NCBI RefSeq assembly: GCF_014898175.1 | Contig: NZ_CP062948.1 | Location: 2,046,001-2,110,000 of the forward strand | Source: Bifidobacterium lemurum | GTDB lineage: Bacteria > Actinomycetota > Actinomycetes > Actinomycetales > Bifidobacteriaceae | DNA length: 64,000 bases | Direction of reading: 5' to 3' | Part shown: positions 49,885 through 59,360 of the stretch, in pieces | Layout of the letters: every line of letters begins with the position of its first letter | Position numbering within the stretch: the first letter of the stretch is position 1 | Notes under the pieces: model-generated | The model's input: the letters and a program-made list of their open reading frames with translations, nothing else | Databases searched by the model: none | Told to the model about the DNA's origin: nothing | Translations under genes and position numbers: made by a program

Positions 49885-51207
49885 ATGGCTCACGTCACCA
49901 ACTTCAAGGAAGCCGGGTTCGACACCTTGCTCGATGAACTGGAATGGCGCGGGTTGGTTTCCCAGTCCACGGACAGGGAACGACTCGCCCAAGCGTTGAA
50001 CGGTGAGCCGATCACCTATTATTGCGGATTCGATCCCACCGCCGCCTCCCTGCATATCGGCAATCTCGTGCAGCTGATCAACATGCGCCACCTGCAGCTT
50101 GCCGGCCATCATCCGATCGCCCTGGTGGGCGGCGCGACCGGTCTGATCGGCGACCCGCGCCAGTCGGGCGAGCGCACGCTCAACCCGAAGGATGTGGTGG
50201 CCCAGTGGGCCGAGCGCCTCAAGCGGCAGATCGGCGGCATCCTCGACACCGACGGCGACAATCCGGTGCGCTTCGTGAGCAACTACGACTGGACCGCCTC
50301 GATGAGCGTCATCGACTTCCTGCGCGACGTGGGCAAGAACTTCCGTTTGGGCACCATGCTCGCCAAGGACACGGTGGCCCGCCGACTCAACTCCGAGGAA
50401 GGCATCTCCTTCACCGAGTTCAGCTACCAGGTGCTGCAGGGCAACGACTTCCTGCACCTGTACGACGAGTACGGCTGCACGCTCGAGCTCGGCGGCTCCG
50501 ACCAGTGGGGCAACCTCACGTCGGGCCTCGACCTGATCCACAAGATGCGCGGCGAGGACGTGAACGTGTTCACCAGTCCGATCATCACCGACGCGCAGGG
50601 CAAGAAGTTCGGCAAGTCCGAGGGCAACGCCGTGTGGATCGACGCCACGATGCTCAGCCCCTACAAGTTCTACCAGTTCTGGATCAACCGTCCGGACGTG
50701 GAGATGGAAAGCCTTCTCAAGGCGTTCACCTTCCTGCCCAAGGCCGAGATCGAGCGTCTGGTGGAGGAATCCAAAACGAATCCGGGCGCGCGCGAGGCGC
50801 AGAAGGCCTTGGCATGGGAGGTCACCAGCTTCGTGCACGGCGAGGAGGCCACGCAGGCCGCCATCGACGCGTCGTCCGCCCTGTTCGGCCGCGGCGGTTC
50901 CCTGGAGGACATCGACGCGGACACGCTCGAATCCGTGCTCGACGGCTTCAAAGTGACGGGGGACGGCGGCGAGCATGCGTTCCCGCAGGCCGCTCCCGGC
51001 GACCGTCTGATCGATGCGGCGCAGACCGCCGGCCTGTTCAAAACCGCCTCCGAGGCCCGTCGCGCGATCAAATCCGGCGGCGTGTACCTCAACAACACCC
51101 GCGTCGAGGATGAGGAGCTCACCCTCGACGACGACGACTTCCTACAGGGACGTTTCGCGTTGATCCGCCGAGGCAAGAAGGCTCTCGGCGCGGTCGAACG
51201 CCGTTAG
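49885..51207 (+). CDS. tyrS: Tyrosyl-tRNA synthetase
   Basis: 440 residues, class I. The HIGH-like motif is ASLHIGNL (near 55), the KMSKS-like motif is KFGKSEG (near 242), and a C-terminal S4 RNA-binding domain starts near 370. GGGAGAAG precedes the ATG. It is the first gene of a block (tyrS, TPR protein, HAD phosphatase, small protein, tlyA, nadK, recN) whose order is conserved in Actinobacteria, for example around Rv1689-Rv1696 of M. tuberculosis. Confidence 0.97.
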   Translation: MAHVTNFKEAGFDTLLDELEWRGLVSQSTDRERLAQALNGEPITYYCGFDPTAASLHIGNLVQLINMRHLQLAGHHPIALVGGATGLIGDPRQSGERTLNPKDVVAQWAERLKRQIGGILDTDGDNPVRFVSNYDWTASMSVIDFLRDVGKNFRLGTMLAKDTVARRLNSEEGISFTEFSYQVLQGNDFLHLYDEYGCTLELGGSDQWGNLTSGLDLIHKMRGEDVNVFTSPIITDAQGKKFGKSEGNAVWIDATMLSPYKFYQFWINRPDVEMESLLKAFTFLPKAEIERLVEESKTNPGAREAQKALAWEVTSFVHGEEATQAAIDASSALFGRGGSLEDIDADTLESVLDGFKVTGDGGEHAFPQAAPGDRLIDAAQTAGLFKTASEARRAIKSGGVYLNNTRVEDEELTLDDDDFLQGRFALIRRGKKALGAVERR

Positions 51208-51363
51208 ACGCACCCCACGGCCATGCCGGTCGCACACGCGCGGGAGTTTGGACGCCCGAAGGCGGGAGATTCCGGCCCTGCACGGCACGGCCTCATATGG
51301 ACATCAGCACCAACATCAGCACATCGGCGGCGTAGCGCGTCGATATAACGCAAAAGGATGAGT

Positions 51364-53322
51364 ATGACTCAAGACAACAATCACGGATCGCGCGACGGCA
51401 AGTCCTACGGCGGCAACGGCCGCGGCCGATCCTACGGCAACGGCGGCTCCCGCGGCGGCTACGGCAAGTCCGGATCTCGCGGCGGCAAGTCCTATGGCGG
51501 CTCCCGCGGCGGTTACCGCAAGGACGGACAGCGCTCCGAGGGCGGCTACCGCAAGGACGGGTTCCGCAGGGACCGCGACGACAACCGCGACTTCCGCTCC
51601 GAAGGCGGAGAGCGTCGCGAGGGCGGCTACCGCAAGAACTTCCATAACGACGACCGCCGTGGCGGCTACCGCAAGAACGACGGATTCCATAAGGGCGGCT
51701 ACCGCAAGGACGGCTACCGCAACGACCGCGACCGCGACTTCCGCCGCGACGGCGAAGGCGGATCCGAGGGCGGCGAGCGTCGCGACTTCAACCGTGGCCC
51801 GCGTCGCGACGGCGAACATGGCGGCTACCGCGGCAACGGCCGTGGCGGCGAGCGTGGTGGCTACCGCGGCCGTCGTGACGGCGACAATCCGCGCTACCAG
51901 CATGGCGACAGGCCGTGGCGCAAGGACGGCGAGGACCGCGGCGAGCGTCGCGACGGCGAACGCCGCGACTATCGACGTGACGGCGACCGTCGTGATTTCC
52001 GTCGTGACGGCGAGCGCCGTTATGACCGCCGTGATGGCGAGCGTCGTGACGGCGACCGTCGTGATTTCCGTCGCGATGGCGACCGCCGTAACGATCGTCG
52101 TGACAACCGCTACGACCGCGACCGTCGCGACAACCGCCGCGACGACAACCGCCGCGGCGAGCGTCGCGAGTTCACGCCCGAAGAGCGCGCCGAATACCGC
52201 GAGCGCAAAAACCGCGAGTACATGGATCGTCCCCGTCGCAACTCCGACGGCACGATGAGCTTCCCCTCGCAGAATCCGTACACCGCACGCCGCCCCGACG
52301 AGCCGAAGATGCCCAAGGGCATGGAATGGTCGATGCTCTCGAAGGACGAGAAGGAGCGTCTGCGCGGACTGGCCAAGGAGCACGCCGAGAACATCGGCCT
52401 GCATATCCTGGCCACCTACGCGTTGATCGACGACGACCCCGAAGCGGCGCTCGAGCACGCCAAGTGGGTGGCCCGTCAGGCCTCCCGCATCGATTTCGCC
52501 CGCGAGACGCTCGCCTTCGTGGCCTACCGCATGGGCGACTACAAGCTCGCCCTGCGTGAGTTCCGCACCGCGTTCCGCATGAACGGATATCCGGATTACC
52601 TGCCGTTCATCGCCGACTGCGAACGAGGGCTCGGCAACCCGAAGAAGGCCATCGAAATGGCCGTCTCCGACGAGGCCAAGATGCTGCGCGGCGATGCCAA
52701 GGCCGAGATGTTCCTGGTATACGCCGGCGCATTGGGTGATTTGGAGCTGTGGGACAAGGCCATCGAGATCGCCCATACGTTGGGCCGTTCACAGGGCATT
52801 TCCGGCGGCTATCGCATGCGCGCGGTCCAGGCCGAGCAGCTGTTCCTCGAAGAGGCGGGACGCGCCGACGAGGCGGCCGCCCTCGACGGTCTGCTCGACA
52901 AGCTGGAGCTGCAGTACGCCGACGAGGATCTGGATGAGGAATCCGACGACGTGGTGATCGACCATGATCTTCAGGGGCTGACCGACGACTCCATTGTGCT
53001 GGAGAAGCTCGGCATCGACCCGTCCATGGCCCAGTACGCTCCCGAGCCTGAGCCCGAGTACGAGTACGAGGACGATTACGAAGACGAGGACGACGACCTC
53101 GACGACTCCGACGAGGACGTGGACGAGGACGACGAGAGCGCGATCGAATCCATCGCCGACGGCGCCATCGAAGAGGACGAAACCGCCCAGTTTGACGACG
53201 ACGAATCCGAACTGCCCGCCGAAGAGGCGCTCGAAGGCGTGGAATCCGACGTCGAACCGGCCGCTCTGGCCGAAGGCGACGAGTCCGACGAAATCGAAGG
53301 CGACAGGTCCGAAGAGGAGTGA
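51364..53322 (+). CDS. TPR-like protein with Arg/Gly-rich head and acidic tail
   Basis: 652 residues. Residues 1 to about 280 are low complexity, with repeats such as GGYRKDG, RRDGERRD and DRRD, strongly basic. A conserved helical domain follows (about 310-530) with TPR-like pairs (for example DDPEAALEHAKWVARQA). The last ~120 residues are extremely acidic (runs of Asp/Glu). It occupies the place of the Rv1691-type TPR protein in the conserved tyrS-recN block. The Arg/Gly repeats resemble RGG RNA-binding tails, so an RNA- or ribosome-associated role is plausible but unproven. ATG 51364 is preferred because AAAGGA sits seven bases upstream; ATG 51358 is too close to it. Confidence 0.85.
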   Translation: MTQDNNHGSRDGKSYGGNGRGRSYGNGGSRGGYGKSGSRGGKSYGGSRGGYRKDGQRSEGGYRKDGFRRDRDDNRDFRSEGGERREGGYRKNFHNDDRRGGYRKNDGFHKGGYRKDGYRNDRDRDFRRDGEGGSEGGERRDFNRGPRRDGEHGGYRGNGRGGERGGYRGRRDGDNPRYQHGDRPWRKDGEDRGERRDGERRDYRRDGDRRDFRRDGERRYDRRDGERRDGDRRDFRRDGDRRNDRRDNRYDRDRRDNRRDDNRRGERREFTPEERAEYRERKNREYMDRPRRNSDGTMSFPSQNPYTARRPDEPKMPKGMEWSMLSKDEKERLRGLAKEHAENIGLHILATYALIDDDPEAALEHAKWVARQASRIDFARETLAFVAYRMGDYKLALREFRTAFRMNGYPDYLPFIADCERGLGNPKKAIEMAVSDEAKMLRGDAKAEMFLVYAGALGDLELWDKAIEIAHTLGRSQGISGGYRMRAVQAEQLFLEEAGRADEAAALDGLLDKLELQYADEDLDEESDDVVIDHDLQGLTDDSIVLEKLGIDPSMAQYAPEPEPEYEYEDDYEDEDDDLDDSDEDVDEDDESAIESIADGAIEEDETAQFDDDESELPAEEALEGVESDVEPAALAEGDESDEIEGDRSEEE

Positions 53323-53329
53323 CGGGACG

Positions 53330-54364
53330 GTGACGCGCATGCTTCTGGGCACGGACAAGCCGCTGGCGCAGGCCTACAGGCTGGCGCTGCTGGATCTGGA
53401 CGGTGTGGTGTACCGCGGCAAGAACCCGGTCGCCCACGCCTCCGAAAGCATCCGCCAAGCCGAGGCGGACGGCATGACCATCGAATACACGACGAACAAC
53501 TCGTCGCGGTTCCAGCAGGTGGTCGCCGACCAACTCAAAGGGTTCGGACTGGATGTCGAGGCCTGGCAGGTCATCACCTCCTCGGTGGTGGCGGCGCGCA
53601 TGGTCGCCCGGGCCGTGCCCGCCGGCGCGAAAGTGCTGGTGGTGGGGGCGGAGCATCTGCGTCAGGAGGTCGCCGCCCAGGGCCTGACCGTCGTCGAGAC
53701 GGCGGCCGACCGGCCCGACGCGGTCATCCAAGGATGGTATCCCGACCTGACCTGGTCGATGCTGGCCGAAGCCTCATACGCCGTCGAGCATGGCGCCACC
53801 TATTTCGTCACCAACCGCGATCTGACGATCCCCCGCGAGATGGGCATCGCGCCCGGCTGCGGGTCGATGATCCAGGCCGTGGTCAACGCCACCGGCGTCG
53901 AACCGGTCGCCTCGGCGGGCAAGCCCGAATCGTTCATGTACGACGAGGCCCGCCTGCTCAACGCGTCCGACGGGCGCGATTTGGTCGACAAGGCGGCGTC
54001 CATCGCCATCGGCGACCGTCTGGACACGGATATCGAAGCCGGCAACCGCGGCGGCTATGATTCGCTCGCCGTGCTCACCGGCGTGACCAATCCGAGCGAA
54101 CTCATGCTGGCCCCCGAACACCTGCGCCCCACCTATATCGCCTGCGATCTGCGCGCGTTGGCCGAACCTCAGCCCGCGCCCGCCCGCCAGCCGGACGGCT
54201 CATGGCGTTGCGCCACGGCTTCGGCGTGGTTGGAGGCGGGCGACCTGCGCGTCAGCGACGGCGGCGACATCAACGCGTTGCGCGCGGCCGCATGCCTGAT
54301 GTGGGAGGCGGCCGACCAAGGCATGGACGTCACCGACGTGGCCCTGCCGCAGTGGGCGTTGTAG
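53330..54364 (+). CDS. HAD-superfamily phosphatase, NagD-like
   Basis: 344 residues. Motif I is LLDLDGVVYRG (near 20), motif II is the TTNNSSR segment, and motif IV is IGDRLDTDIEAG (near 230), typical of the NagD/phosphoglycolate-phosphatase group. The gene order matches Rv1692, reported as a glycerol-3-phosphate phosphatase in M. tuberculosis; the substrate here is not shown by sequence. GTG 53330 has AGAGGAG nine bases upstream; ATG 53339 is the alternative. A ~60-residue tail is unusual. Confidence 0.9.
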   Translation: MTRMLLGTDKPLAQAYRLALLDLDGVVYRGKNPVAHASESIRQAEADGMTIEYTTNNSSRFQQVVADQLKGFGLDVEAWQVITSSVVAARMVARAVPAGAKVLVVGAEHLRQEVAAQGLTVVETAADRPDAVIQGWYPDLTWSMLAEASYAVEHGATYFVTNRDLTIPREMGIAPGCGSMIQAVVNATGVEPVASAGKPESFMYDEARLLNASDGRDLVDKAASIAIGDRLDTDIEAGNRGGYDSLAVLTGVTNPSELMLAPEHLRPTYIACDLRALAEPQPAPARQPDGSWRCATASAWLEAGDLRVSDGGDINALRAAACLMWEAADQGMDVTDVALPQWAL

Positions 54365-54391
54365 GCGCTTACGGACGATAAGGAGGGTGTG

Positions 54392-54547
54392 ATGACGCAG
54401 CCGGAAACGCAAGGCGAGCGGGCCTCGGTGGTCTCGCGCTTCCCCGAACTGGAACGGATCGACCAGATCCAGCCCGATCAGCAGATCGAAACCTTTAGCC
54501 ATGTGCTCGACGAATTGCAGCGTGAACTCGATGACGAACGCCGCTGA
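54392..54547 (+). CDS. Conserved small protein between HAD and tlyA
   Basis: 51 residues, acidic, rich in Gln and Glu. A perfect AAGGAGGG ribosome site lies upstream. The C-terminal helix (FSHVLDELQRELDD) resembles the short protein found at this place in other Actinobacteria (Rv1693 position). Its stop lies inside the tlyA start region (tlyA ATG at 54531), so the two are coupled. Function unknown. Confidence 0.8.
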   Translation: MTQPETQGERASVVSRFPELERIDQIQPDQQIETFSHVLDELQRELDDERR

Positions 54548-55367
54548 TCCGATTGGCGGCGAGCCCGCGGCGCAAGAGCCCCGTCGGCTCGACGTGCTGC
54601 TGGTGGAGCGCGGACTGGTGGCCAGCCGGTCCAAGGCGCAACGGCTGATCAAAGACGGAGCGGTGCTCGTCGACGGCGCGCCGGTGGGCAAACCCGCCGC
54701 CTCCGTCGCGCCGTCGGCCGTGGTCGAAGTCGACAAAGGCGACGATTACGTGTCCCGCGGCGCCTACAAGCTGGTGGGCGCGTTCGACCGGTTCGCCGCG
54801 GACGGGCTGCCCACTCCGGATGGCCTGCGTTGCCTGGACATCGGTGCCTCGACCGGAGGATTCACCCAAGTGCTGCTGCGTGGCGGCGCCGCGCAGGTGA
54901 TCGCCTTGGATGTGGGGCATGGCCAGCTCGATCCGCGCATCGCCTCCGACGCGCGTGTCATCGAGATGAGCGGCGTCAACATTCGCGACGTCGACGAGGA
55001 TTCGCTGCCGTTCCGCCCGCAGATGGTCGTCTCCGACGTCTCCTTCATCTCCCTGACCCATGTGCTGCCGGTGATCGCACGCATCGCGCGGAGACCCGCG
55101 CATATCGTGTTGCTGGTCAAACCGCAGTTCGAAATGGACAACCGGTCCTTGCTGGGCAAGAACGGCGTGGTCGACGATCCCGTCGCGCGTCGGGCCGCGC
55201 TGGACCGTGTGACGCGCCGCGCCGGAGAGTTGGGGCTGCGTGTGGTGGCCACCGCGGACAGTCCGATCGAAGGGACGTACGGCAACCGGGAATACCTGCT
55301 GTATGCGGTGCTAGACGACGGGTTCGCGGCATCCGGTCCTATGGTTGCCTCCGACCAGCAGCAGTGA
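54531..55367 (+). CDS. tlyA: TlyA-type rRNA 2'-O-methyltransferase
   Basis: 278 residues. An N-terminal S4 domain (about 20-85) is joined to an FtsJ-like Rossmann methyltransferase with LDIGASTGGFTQ as SAM site (near 100). Actinobacterial TlyA methylates cytidines of 16S and 23S rRNA, affecting sensitivity to capreomycin-type drugs. The ATG at 54531 overlaps the small upstream gene. Its last 57 bases overlap the convergent bactofilin-like gene. Confidence 0.95.
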   Translation: MTNAADPIGGEPAAQEPRRLDVLLVERGLVASRSKAQRLIKDGAVLVDGAPVGKPAASVAPSAVVEVDKGDDYVSRGAYKLVGAFDRFAADGLPTPDGLRCLDIGASTGGFTQVLLRGGAAQVIALDVGHGQLDPRIASDARVIEMSGVNIRDVDEDSLPFRPQMVVSDVSFISLTHVLPVIARIARRPAHIVLLVKPQFEMDNRSLLGKNGVVDDPVARRAALDRVTRRAGELGLRVVATADSPIEGTYGNREYLLYAVLDDGFAASGPMVASDQQQ

Positions 55368-55988
55368 GGACGAGCGGTCCGATGTGAGCGCGCGTTCGCA
55401 GGTGACGTTCTCGATACGGCATCCATCGATCAGCGTGGCCTGCTCGGCGCGCAACGCCTTGCAGACCAGCCCGCGCGCCTCGATCTCGTCGGCGATCACC
55501 TGGTTGGCGGTGCTGGCGCCGTCGAATCCGTCCATGCGGAACCTGTCGACCAGACCGCTGCGCAGCGGACGCAGCCTGAGCCGTCGGGCGCGCACGGTGG
55601 AGGCCCTCAACATGCCGGACACCCGAACGGTGTCCGCGTCGACATGGCGGGAGTTGAGCAGCAAGCCGTTGACGACCAGATCTCCCGCGCATCGGATGAC
55701 CCCCGAACAGCGCACCATGCCATTGAAGGTCAGCGAATCACAGATCAGATCGCCGTCCACGTTCAACTGGCCGCTGCCTCGCACCTTCCCGACCCTCATA
55801 TCATGGGAGCAGCTGATGGCTGCGGTTTTCGACACCACCACCTCTCCGGTGATGGACGGCGCGAACAGGATGTCATGCGCCAGCAGGGTGCCGAAACGCA
55901 CATGGGCGTCGAAACGGCACGGCATGGTGGTGACGACGGTGTCGTATTCGCCCATGCGGACGAAATCTGTGGCGGAATGGATGGACAT
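55311..55988 (-). CDS. Bactofilin-like beta-repeat protein
   Basis: 225 residues. The middle shows a regular short-period pattern (for example GSGQLNVDGDLICDS, SGVIRCAGDLVVNG, VRVSGMLRAS) of the type that builds bactofilin and polymer-forming cytoskeletal beta-helices. No membrane segment. A purine-rich GAGAGGAG lies upstream of the ATG at some distance. The gene lies antisense within the tlyA-nadK-recN block and overlaps the tlyA 3' end by 57 bases, an arrangement not part of the usual gene order. A structural role is inferred from the repeats only. Confidence 0.68.
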   Translation of the reverse strand: MSIHSATDFVRMGEYDTVVTTMPCRFDAHVRFGTLLAHDILFAPSITGEVVVSKTAAISCSHDMRVGKVRGSGQLNVDGDLICDSLTFNGMVRCSGVIRCAGDLVVNGLLLNSRHVDADTVRVSGMLRASTVRARRLRLRPLRSGLVDRFRMDGFDGASTANQVIADEIEARGLVCKALRAEQATLIDGCRIENVTCERALTSDRSSSLLLVGGNHRTGCREPVV

Positions 55989-56309
55989 GGGACTTCAAAC
56001 TCCTCTCCCGTGACCCCGTCGATGGGGTGTGGCAAACGCTCCGCGTGACGGCGGTATCTCCATCATGATGGACGCGCCACAGCCGGGATGATATCGATAA
56101 CAGGGGGTGCTGGAACATGTGGAAAAACGCGCGAAACAATCATTTGGGCGACTGAAGGGGTGACTGAAACCCCTGTCGGCGTGTTGTCCGGGTGCCGCGT
56201 CGCCGGGTCCGGACATGCGGGCGGCCGCGGATCGGCGGGGATGGGCGTGTGTTCGGCGGCTCGATTAGGATAAGCGGTAGATATTCGTGACTCGTGGTGA
56301 GGGGCAGGC
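55989..56309. other. Intergenic region before nadK
   Basis: About 320 bases between divergent genes. It holds a small hairpin (AGGGG-TGACTGAAA-CCCCT at about 56155) and a TAGGATAAG stretch near 56267 that could serve as a -10 region for nadK. The 61-codon open frame here has no ribosome site or resemblance. GAGGGGC precedes the nadK ATG. Confidence 0.4.
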
Positions 56310-57302
56310 ATGGGCAGCAAGCGACAAGCGGTGGTGGTGACGCATAGCCGTCTGCGCGAAAGCGGCACGGTGGTGTCCGAAGCGGTGGAGCAGCTGCGCG
56401 CGTGCGGATTCGCGGTCTCCATCATCGACAACGTCGAAGCGCCCGAATTCGGCGTGCAACCGCCGGTCGTCTCGGACGATACGGAGATCGTCGTGGTGCT
56501 CGGCGGCGACGGCACGATCCTGCGTGCGGCCGAACTCGTGCACTGCACGCAGGTGCCGATCCTCGGCGTGAATCTGGGTCATGTGGGCTTCCTCGCCGAA
56601 TTCGAAAGCTTCCAGATGGAGGAGGCCATCCGGCGCATCGCCACCCACGACTATTCGATCGACGAGCGCATGATCGCCCATGTGGACGTGTGGCTGCCCG
56701 GGCATTCCACGCCGATCGAGGATTGGGCGCTGAACGACATCACGCTGGAACGCGCCGACCGCGGCAAAATGGTGGAGCTGTCGATCCGCGTCGACGATGT
56801 GGAGACGAGCTCCTTCGGCGCGGACGGCGTGATCGTCTCCACGCCCACCGGCTCCACCGCCTACGGCTTCTCCGCGGGCGGTCCGATCATCTGGCCGAAT
56901 GTGAAGGCCCTGCAGCTGGTGCCGCTGGCCGCGCACGCCCTGTTCGCGCGGCCTTTGGTGATCGGCGCGGAATCCACGTTCACGTTGGACATCCTCGACG
57001 ACTCGATGTCGGATGGATGGATCTGCTGCGATGGCCGCCGCCAACGCGCCCTGCCGAAGGGCACCCGCGTCGAAGTGCGCGCCTCCCGCGACACCCTGCG
57101 TCTCGCCCGTCTCTCCGGCGTGCCGTTCACCGAACGGTTGGTCAGCAAATTCGATCTGCCGGTGGTCGGCTGGCGTGAGCATGCGCGGGCCAACCATGCC
57201 GGCGTGCGGACGCATCACGGACATGTGTTCCCGGCCAGCGCCGACCCGGCCGGCGTGGTCGGGGAACCGCCGGCCGGGTCGGACAAGGAAGGGAAGGCCT
57301 GA
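56310..57302 (+). CDS. nadK: NAD kinase
   Basis: Makes NADP from NAD using ATP or polyphosphate. 330 residues. The catalytic GGDGT motif lies near residue 65, NDIT near 145 and the TPTGSTAY segment near 178. The last ~30 residues are a Pro/Gly-rich extension not needed in the family. Next to recN (start 5 bases after its stop), as in most Actinobacteria, so the pair is co-transcribed. Confidence 0.96.
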   Translation: MGSKRQAVVVTHSRLRESGTVVSEAVEQLRACGFAVSIIDNVEAPEFGVQPPVVSDDTEIVVVLGGDGTILRAAELVHCTQVPILGVNLGHVGFLAEFESFQMEEAIRRIATHDYSIDERMIAHVDVWLPGHSTPIEDWALNDITLERADRGKMVELSIRVDDVETSSFGADGVIVSTPTGSTAYGFSAGGPIIWPNVKALQLVPLAAHALFARPLVIGAESTFTLDILDDSMSDGWICCDGRRQRALPKGTRVEVRASRDTLRLARLSGVPFTERLVSKFDLPVVGWREHARANHAGVRTHHGHVFPASADPAGVVGEPPAGSDKEGKA

Positions 57303-57306
57303 GCGC

Positions 57307-59253
57307 ATGCTGGACGAGCTTGACATCCGCAATCTCGGCCCCATCCGCGAGGCGACGATCGCTCCCGCCCAAGGGATGACCGCGATCACCGGCGAAACCG
57401 GGGCCGGCAAATCCATGCTGCTCAGCGCCATCCGCCTGATTTCAGGAGACGCGGCCGAAGCGGGGCGCGTCGCCGCCGGTGCCAGCGAGGCGTGGGCCCA
57501 GGGCGTGTTCACGGTGTCTGATGGCGCGCCCGCCGCCGGCATCGCGCGCGAGGCGGGAGTCGAGCCGGAGGACGGCGAGCTGTTCCTCACCCGCACGCTG
57601 CCCGCGTCGGGACGCTCACGCGCGGTGTTGTCGGGACGTTCCGTGCCGCGTTCCGTATTGTCGGCGCTTGCCGGCGAACTGGTCACCATCCACGGACAGG
57701 CCGACCAGCTGCGCATCGCATCGGCGGCGAAACAGCGCGAATTCCTGGACCGGTACGCGGGCGACGAACATGAGCTGGGAGAGTACCTATCCGCATGGGA
57801 CGCGTTGCGCCGGATGGACGAGCGGCTGCTCGCCCTGACCTCGCAGGAGGCGTCGGCCCGCCAGCAGGCCGACTATCTGCGCGAATCCATCGAACGCATC
57901 AACCGCGTCGACCCGCGGCCCGGCGAGGACGTGGAGCTGCGCGCCCGGCGCGAACGCATCGAGAACGCGGCCGAGATCGCCTCCGGTGTGGGACGCGCGT
58001 TGTCGGTATTGGACTCCTCGCAGATGGGGGTCGACGCGGACGGCATGTCCGCCATCGATCTGATCAACCAGGCCGTGCAGTCCCTGCGATCCATCCGGGT
58101 GGACGGCGTGTTCGCCGAACAGGCCGATAGGCTGGACGCCATCGTCAACGACCTGTCCGATGTGGTGTTCACATTGGCGCGGGAACTGGACGTCGAAGGC
58201 GACGTCGAGGACCTGGACGTGCTCAACGCCCGCATCCACGAGCTGGGGGAGCTGACCCGCCGGTGGGGGCCGGAATTGTCCGACGTGATCGCATGGCGCG
58301 ACAAGGCCGTGTTCGACGTCGAGGACCTCGACGCCTCGCCGGAGAAGATCGCCGAACTCGAGGCCGAGCGCGGGAGGCTGTACGCCGCCGCGCTGGACGC
58401 GGCCGCCGCGCTGAGCGAGGCCCGCGCCGCCGCCGCGGCCGAACTCGCTGAGCGGGTGACCTCGGAATTGGACGCGCTGGCCATGCCGGGCGCAAGGCTG
58501 GACATCACGGTCACGCCGCGCGGACTGACCTCCGACGGCGCCGGCGCGGACGGTCCGCGCGATGCCGCCGCCCGCGCCCGTGGGGCGTCTCTCGACGGTC
58601 GTCGCGGCAAGTCCCCCGCGGATTTGGATGCCGGCCTCCTCGACGCGCACGGATGGGACGATATCGCCTTCCTGTTCACCCCGTTCCCCGGCTCGCCGCA
58701 ACTGCCGATGGGCAAAAGCGCCTCCGGCGGCGAACTGAGCCGTCTGATGCTCGCCTTGGAGTTGTCCGCCGCCGACAAGCGCGCGGCTGGACGCAACGGC
58801 GGACGGAACGACGGCACGGCCGGTGATGTCGGCGGTGCCGGAGTGTCCGGCGACATGACGTTCATCTTCGACGAGGTGGACGCCGGCGTCGGAGGCAAGG
58901 CCGCCGTGGAGCTGGGCCGCCGCTTGGCGAGACTCGCGCGGTCGGCCCAGGTGATCGTCGTTACCCATCTGCCGCAGGTCGCCTCATGGGCCGACGCGCA
59001 GTTCGTGGTGAGCAAAGGGATTGCGCCTCTCGCCGGCGTCTCGCGTGGAACGGAATCGGGTGGCCGGTCCGCCGTCGTTGGACGGGAACCCGGCGCGGGC
59101 GGCGGTTCCTCCGACGCCGTCGTGTCCACCACGGTGGGCGAGGTATGCGACGAGGCTCGTGTGCGCGAGATCGCGCGTATGCTCTCCGGCAGCGAATCCG
59201 ACGCCTCGCTCGACCACGCGCGCGAACTGCTCGCGCAGTCCACGCTCGCATAA
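57307..59253 (+). CDS. recN: DNA repair protein RecN
   Basis: SMC-like ATPase acting early in double-strand-break repair. 648 residues. N-terminal Walker A GETGAGKS (near 30), coiled-coil regions around 160-220 and 340-400, then signature SASGGELSRL and Walker B FIFDEVDAGVGG. Two Gly/Ser/Ala-rich insertions are unusual: one before Walker B (RNGGRNDG region) and one near the C-terminus. It follows nadK closely. Confidence 0.95.
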   Translation: MLDELDIRNLGPIREATIAPAQGMTAITGETGAGKSMLLSAIRLISGDAAEAGRVAAGASEAWAQGVFTVSDGAPAAGIAREAGVEPEDGELFLTRTLPASGRSRAVLSGRSVPRSVLSALAGELVTIHGQADQLRIASAAKQREFLDRYAGDEHELGEYLSAWDALRRMDERLLALTSQEASARQQADYLRESIERINRVDPRPGEDVELRARRERIENAAEIASGVGRALSVLDSSQMGVDADGMSAIDLINQAVQSLRSIRVDGVFAEQADRLDAIVNDLSDVVFTLARELDVEGDVEDLDVLNARIHELGELTRRWGPELSDVIAWRDKAVFDVEDLDASPEKIAELEAERGRLYAAALDAAAALSEARAAAAAELAERVTSELDALAMPGARLDITVTPRGLTSDGAGADGPRDAAARARGASLDGRRGKSPADLDAGLLDAHGWDDIAFLFTPFPGSPQLPMGKSASGGELSRLMLALELSAADKRAAGRNGGRNDGTAGDVGGAGVSGDMTFIFDEVDAGVGGKAAVELGRRLARLARSAQVIVVTHLPQVASWADAQFVVSKGIAPLAGVSRGTESGGRSAVVGREPGAGGGSSDAVVSTTVGEVCDEARVREIARMLSGSESDASLDHARELLAQSTLA

Positions 59254-59360
59254 CCCTGGGGCGTGGGGACTTCGGCCGTTCGGGCGGCGCATGCCGGAGG
59301 GGTACGGCGAAGTCGGCGAGCCGGCGAAGACAAGCGAGGAACTCTAACAAGGATGGTCCG

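Noticed and set aside
51316..52776. 486-codon Ala/Val-rich open frame on the minus strand resembling a membrane protein
   Set aside because: It is the antisense of the Arg/Gly/Asp repeat head of the TPR-like gene; the apparent hydrophobicity comes from complementing those codons.
56088..56273. 61-codon open frame before nadK
   Set aside because: No ribosome site, Gly-rich composition and no resemblance to any family; it lies in a promoter region.
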